NCBI GenBank assembly: GCA_017442445.1
Contig: JAFRZS010000246.1
Location: 1 to 14,379, forward strand
Length of the DNA stretch: 14,379 bases
Reading direction: 5' to 3'
Source: Clostridia bacterium
GTDB lineage: Bacteria > Bacillota > Clostridia > Oscillospirales > Acutalibacteraceae
Under the pieces are notes generated by a model. It worked only from the letters and a program-made list of their open reading frames with translations. It searched no databases and was not told where the DNA came from. Numbering within the stretch: the stretch's first letter is position 1; the number at the start of each line of letters is the position of its first letter. A program made the position numbers and the translations under genes. Positions 12,676-14,379 of this stretch are shown piece after piece.

Positions 12676-14163
12676 ATGAAAAGAATAATAAGTCTTTTTG
12701 TGTGTTTGCTGATGCTTTTCAGTATGACCGTTTTTGTTGCTGCAGAGCCGAACCTGAACAACAAACCGGAATTTATAGAAAATTATGACGGTTATCCGAT
12801 AGTTGTGGTAAGAGGCTTTAATTTCAGCGGAATGTACAATAAAAAAACAGGCGAAAAAGCTTTTTCAATCAGCACAAAAACAATAATGAAACTTTTATCT
12901 GATGTCTTTATTAATTCACTTATTTTCAGGAATGAAAATGCTTTGGCAGACGGTATAGTGAATTTTCTATGGGACTCAATGGGCAATTTTGCAAGTGATG
13001 ATAAAGGAAACAGTATCAATTCTGATATCACCATACATCAGTGCTACAATGCCATGTCGGAAGATCTGGAATTCCTTGAAACTGTGCCTTACAAAAATGC
13101 CGAGGGAGTTCTTCATGAAGTGGTTGATGCTGTCGGCGCAGAAAATGTTTATTTCCTGAATCTTGATTGGCGTCTTGCTCCGTGGGAATCGGCGGAAAGA
13201 CTTAATAATCTTGTTGAGTCTGCAAAGAAAAACAGCGGTAAAGATAAAGTCAAAATTATATGTGCCAGTATGGGTGGTGCAGTTACAACGGCATATCTCA
13301 AATATTACGGAGGTAAAAGTGTAGATTCGTGTACTTTTTTAAGCTCTGCTCATAACGGAGCAGGAGTTGCGGGTGAAGCACTCAACGGAACAATAGTTAT
13401 TCCGAGTGAAAGCTTTGAGTATTATTTCACAACCATGTCGGAATATAACGGCAATCGTGTTCTTACATTTATTCTTAAGCTTCTCGGATATACAGGAATA
13501 TACGACCATTTGGCAAACGTAGTAAATAATTTTGCAGAAAAGAATCTTGATAAAATTTATGATGAAGCTTTGATAGATATTTTTGCAACGAATCCGGGTC
13601 TCTGGGCTTTATGTCCTGATGAGTTGTATGACGGAGCAATTGAAAACATTTTCTCTTACCGAAGCGATTGCCCCGAGTTATTCGAAAAGGTTATGAAGTG
13701 CAGAGAGTTTGTTTTTTCAACTGAAGAAACTTTGTCGGAAGCAGAAAAAGACGGAGTCAAAATGACTTTCATATCAAACTATGACAGCGGTCTGTTGCCG
13801 ATATATAAAAACAGCGCGGAGCAAGGGGACAGATTCCTTGAATTAAGACTGACTTCAGGATTTGCTACCGTAGCAAATGTAAACGAAATTCTCGCTAATG
13901 ATTATATCGAAAAAGCAGATAAAAAATATATAAGTCCTGACAAAATAATAGATGCCGGCAACTGCCTTTATAAAGACAGAACGTGGTTTATCAAAAATGC
14001 AACACATGTTGCCGCAGATTACGGGACTGAGTACAGTGAATTTGTATTGCTTCTTGCACTCTCTCAAGAGCAACCGACGATAGATACTTTCCCTGAATAT
14101 CCTCAATTCATGATTTCAGACAAATCAATGGAATTGCAACCGTTGAAGGTAAATGGTGATTAA
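12676..14163 (+). CDS. Secreted lipase-like alpha/beta hydrolase
   Basis: A 495-residue exported protein. The N-terminus MKRIISLFVCLLMLF... is a classic Sec signal peptide with likely cleavage after VAA (A23). The mature part has PIVVVRGF (41-48), the usual first core strand of lipases. KIICASMGG (193-201) is the nucleophile elbow with S198, and ATHVAADYG (442-450) supplies a probable catalytic H444. D370 in SNYDSGLLPI is a candidate third member. The elbow reads A-S-M-G-G, with alanine in place of the first glycine of GxSxG. Overall it resembles LCAT/PGAP1-type lipases more than small esterases. ATG 12676 is chosen because GGAAAGGAA lies 6 nt upstream and starts the signal peptide; an extension to 12622 runs into the hairpin. 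The substrate is unknown. Confidence 0.75.
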   Translation: MKRIISLFVCLLMLFSMTVFVAAEPNLNNKPEFIENYDGYPIVVVRGFNFSGMYNKKTGEKAFSISTKTIMKLLSDVFINSLIFRNENALADGIVNFLWDSMGNFASDDKGNSINSDITIHQCYNAMSEDLEFLETVPYKNAEGVLHEVVDAVGAENVYFLNLDWRLAPWESAERLNNLVESAKKNSGKDKVKIICASMGGAVTTAYLKYYGGKSVDSCTFLSSAHNGAGVAGEALNGTIVIPSESFEYYFTTMSEYNGNRVLTFILKLLGYTGIYDHLANVVNNFAEKNLDKIYDEALIDIFATNPGLWALCPDELYDGAIENIFSYRSDCPELFEKVMKCREFVFSTEETLSEAEKDGVKMTFISNYDSGLLPIYKNSAEQGDRFLELRLTSGFATVANVNEILANDYIEKADKKYISPDKIIDAGNCLYKDRTWFIKNATHVAADYGTEYSEFVLLLALSQEQPTIDTFPEYPQFMISDKSMELQPLKVNGD

Positions 14164-14205
14164 AGTATTGGGTTTGTAGTCAAAATATACAATTTTTTCT
14201 CAAAA

Positions 14206-14234
14206 ATATGAACGCAAAAAAACTTTTTTCATAT
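14206..14234 (+). terminator. Possible weak terminator after the lipase gene
   Basis: ATATGAA (14206-14212) is complementary to TTCATAT (14228-14234), with A-run and T-run segments inside that can extend the pairing. The stem is short and AT-rich and no clear T-tract follows, so the call is tentative. Confidence 0.3.
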
Positions 14235-14259
14235 ACTTTAAATTTGTTGTGAAAAGCTA

Positions 14260-14288
14260 TGGACTTTTTTTTAGAGGTCTGTTATAAT
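14260..14288 (+). promoter_or_regulatory. Promoter of the gene at the right edge
   Basis: TGGACT (14260-14265) lies 17 bp before TATAAT (14283-14288), and TG one base before the -10 box makes it an extended -10. Transcription should start near 14295, about 50 nt before the ATG at 14345. Confidence 0.6.
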
Positions 14289-14344
14289 TTTGTGTGGAAA
14301 ATTATATATAATAATTTCAAAAATTATATTTGGAGGTTTTATTT

Positions 14345-14379
14345 ATGAGTACAAAGTATGTTTATCTCTTCAAAGAGGG
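14345..14379 (+). CDS. ppdK: Start of probable pyruvate, phosphate dikinase
   Basis: Only the first 11 codons are inside the window. They read MSTKYVYLFKEG, with the last codon incomplete. GGAGG sits 9 nt before the ATG, and an extended -10 promoter is upstream. The opening K-Y-V-Y-L-F-x-E-G is the way bacterial pyruvate, phosphate dikinases begin, just ahead of the swivelling nucleotide-binding region. That enzyme interconverts pyruvate, ATP and phosphate with phosphoenolpyruvate, AMP and pyrophosphate in the cytoplasm and is common in fermenting Clostridia. The evidence is one short motif, so the name is provisional. Confidence 0.6.
   Translation, partial: MSTKYVYLFKE

Noticed and set aside
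1..14379. CRISPR array, tRNA, rRNA, transposase or integrase
   Set aside because: I found no regularly spaced repeats, no tRNA-like cloverleaf, no ribosomal RNA and no recombinase motif on either strand.

Overview
The window looks like chromosomal DNA of a low-GC anaerobic Firmicute of class Clostridia, probably a gut member of the Ruminococcaceae/Oscillospiraceae. The pointers are AT-rich intergenic DNA with textbook sigma-A promoters, strong AGGAGG-type ribosome sites, several TTG starts, a 2[4Fe-4S] ferredoxin, a TPP-riboswitch-controlled ThiT without its ECF module, the first codons of what looks like pyruvate, phosphate dikinase, and a palindrome-rich intergenic repeat of a kind I recall from these genomes. 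The assignment rests on reading alone, not on a database search.

Layout. Positions 1-240 hold a long imperfect palindrome and the terminator of a gene outside the window. An AraC-type regulator (291-1520) faces a 37-codon gene on the minus strand (1580-1693); the two share a perfect 17-bp hairpin terminator. Next come two small minus-strand DNA-binding genes, a ribbon-helix-helix protein (1915-2079) and an XRE-family protein (2098-2322). They diverge from a 24-codon membrane peptide (2452-2526) and a NatA/NatB-like ABC exporter (2593-4407). The plus-strand promoter there is full consensus. A 42-bp perfect palindrome sits on its -10 region and start site, and a second partial copy lies just upstream of the -35. 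A ferredoxin gene (minus strand) and a TPP riboswitch with thiT (plus strand) follow.

Positions 5582-5872 are a repeat-rich spacer. Two large cytoplasmic glycoside-hydrolase-like genes form a translationally coupled minus-strand operon: a TIM-barrel protein (8383-10368), then a GH95-like protein (5873-8386). On the plus strand, a membrane-anchored zinc-ribbon/TPR protein (10529-12079) overlaps an unknown membrane protein (12079-12612). A secreted lipase-like alpha/beta hydrolase follows (12676-14163), then the probable start of ppdK (14345 to the end).

How the parts may work together. The most unusual stretch is 1580-4407. It combines two tiny, well-signalled genes missed by length cut-offs, two small regulators, an exporter and an elaborate operator, in DNA visibly more AT-rich than the sugar genes. 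I read 1915-4407 as a self-regulated, probably transferred cassette that makes a small membrane peptide and moves something across the membrane; the substrate is unknown. The two hydrolases probably degrade an imported oligosaccharide inside the cell, possibly one with fucose or a similar sugar, but no transporter for it is visible.
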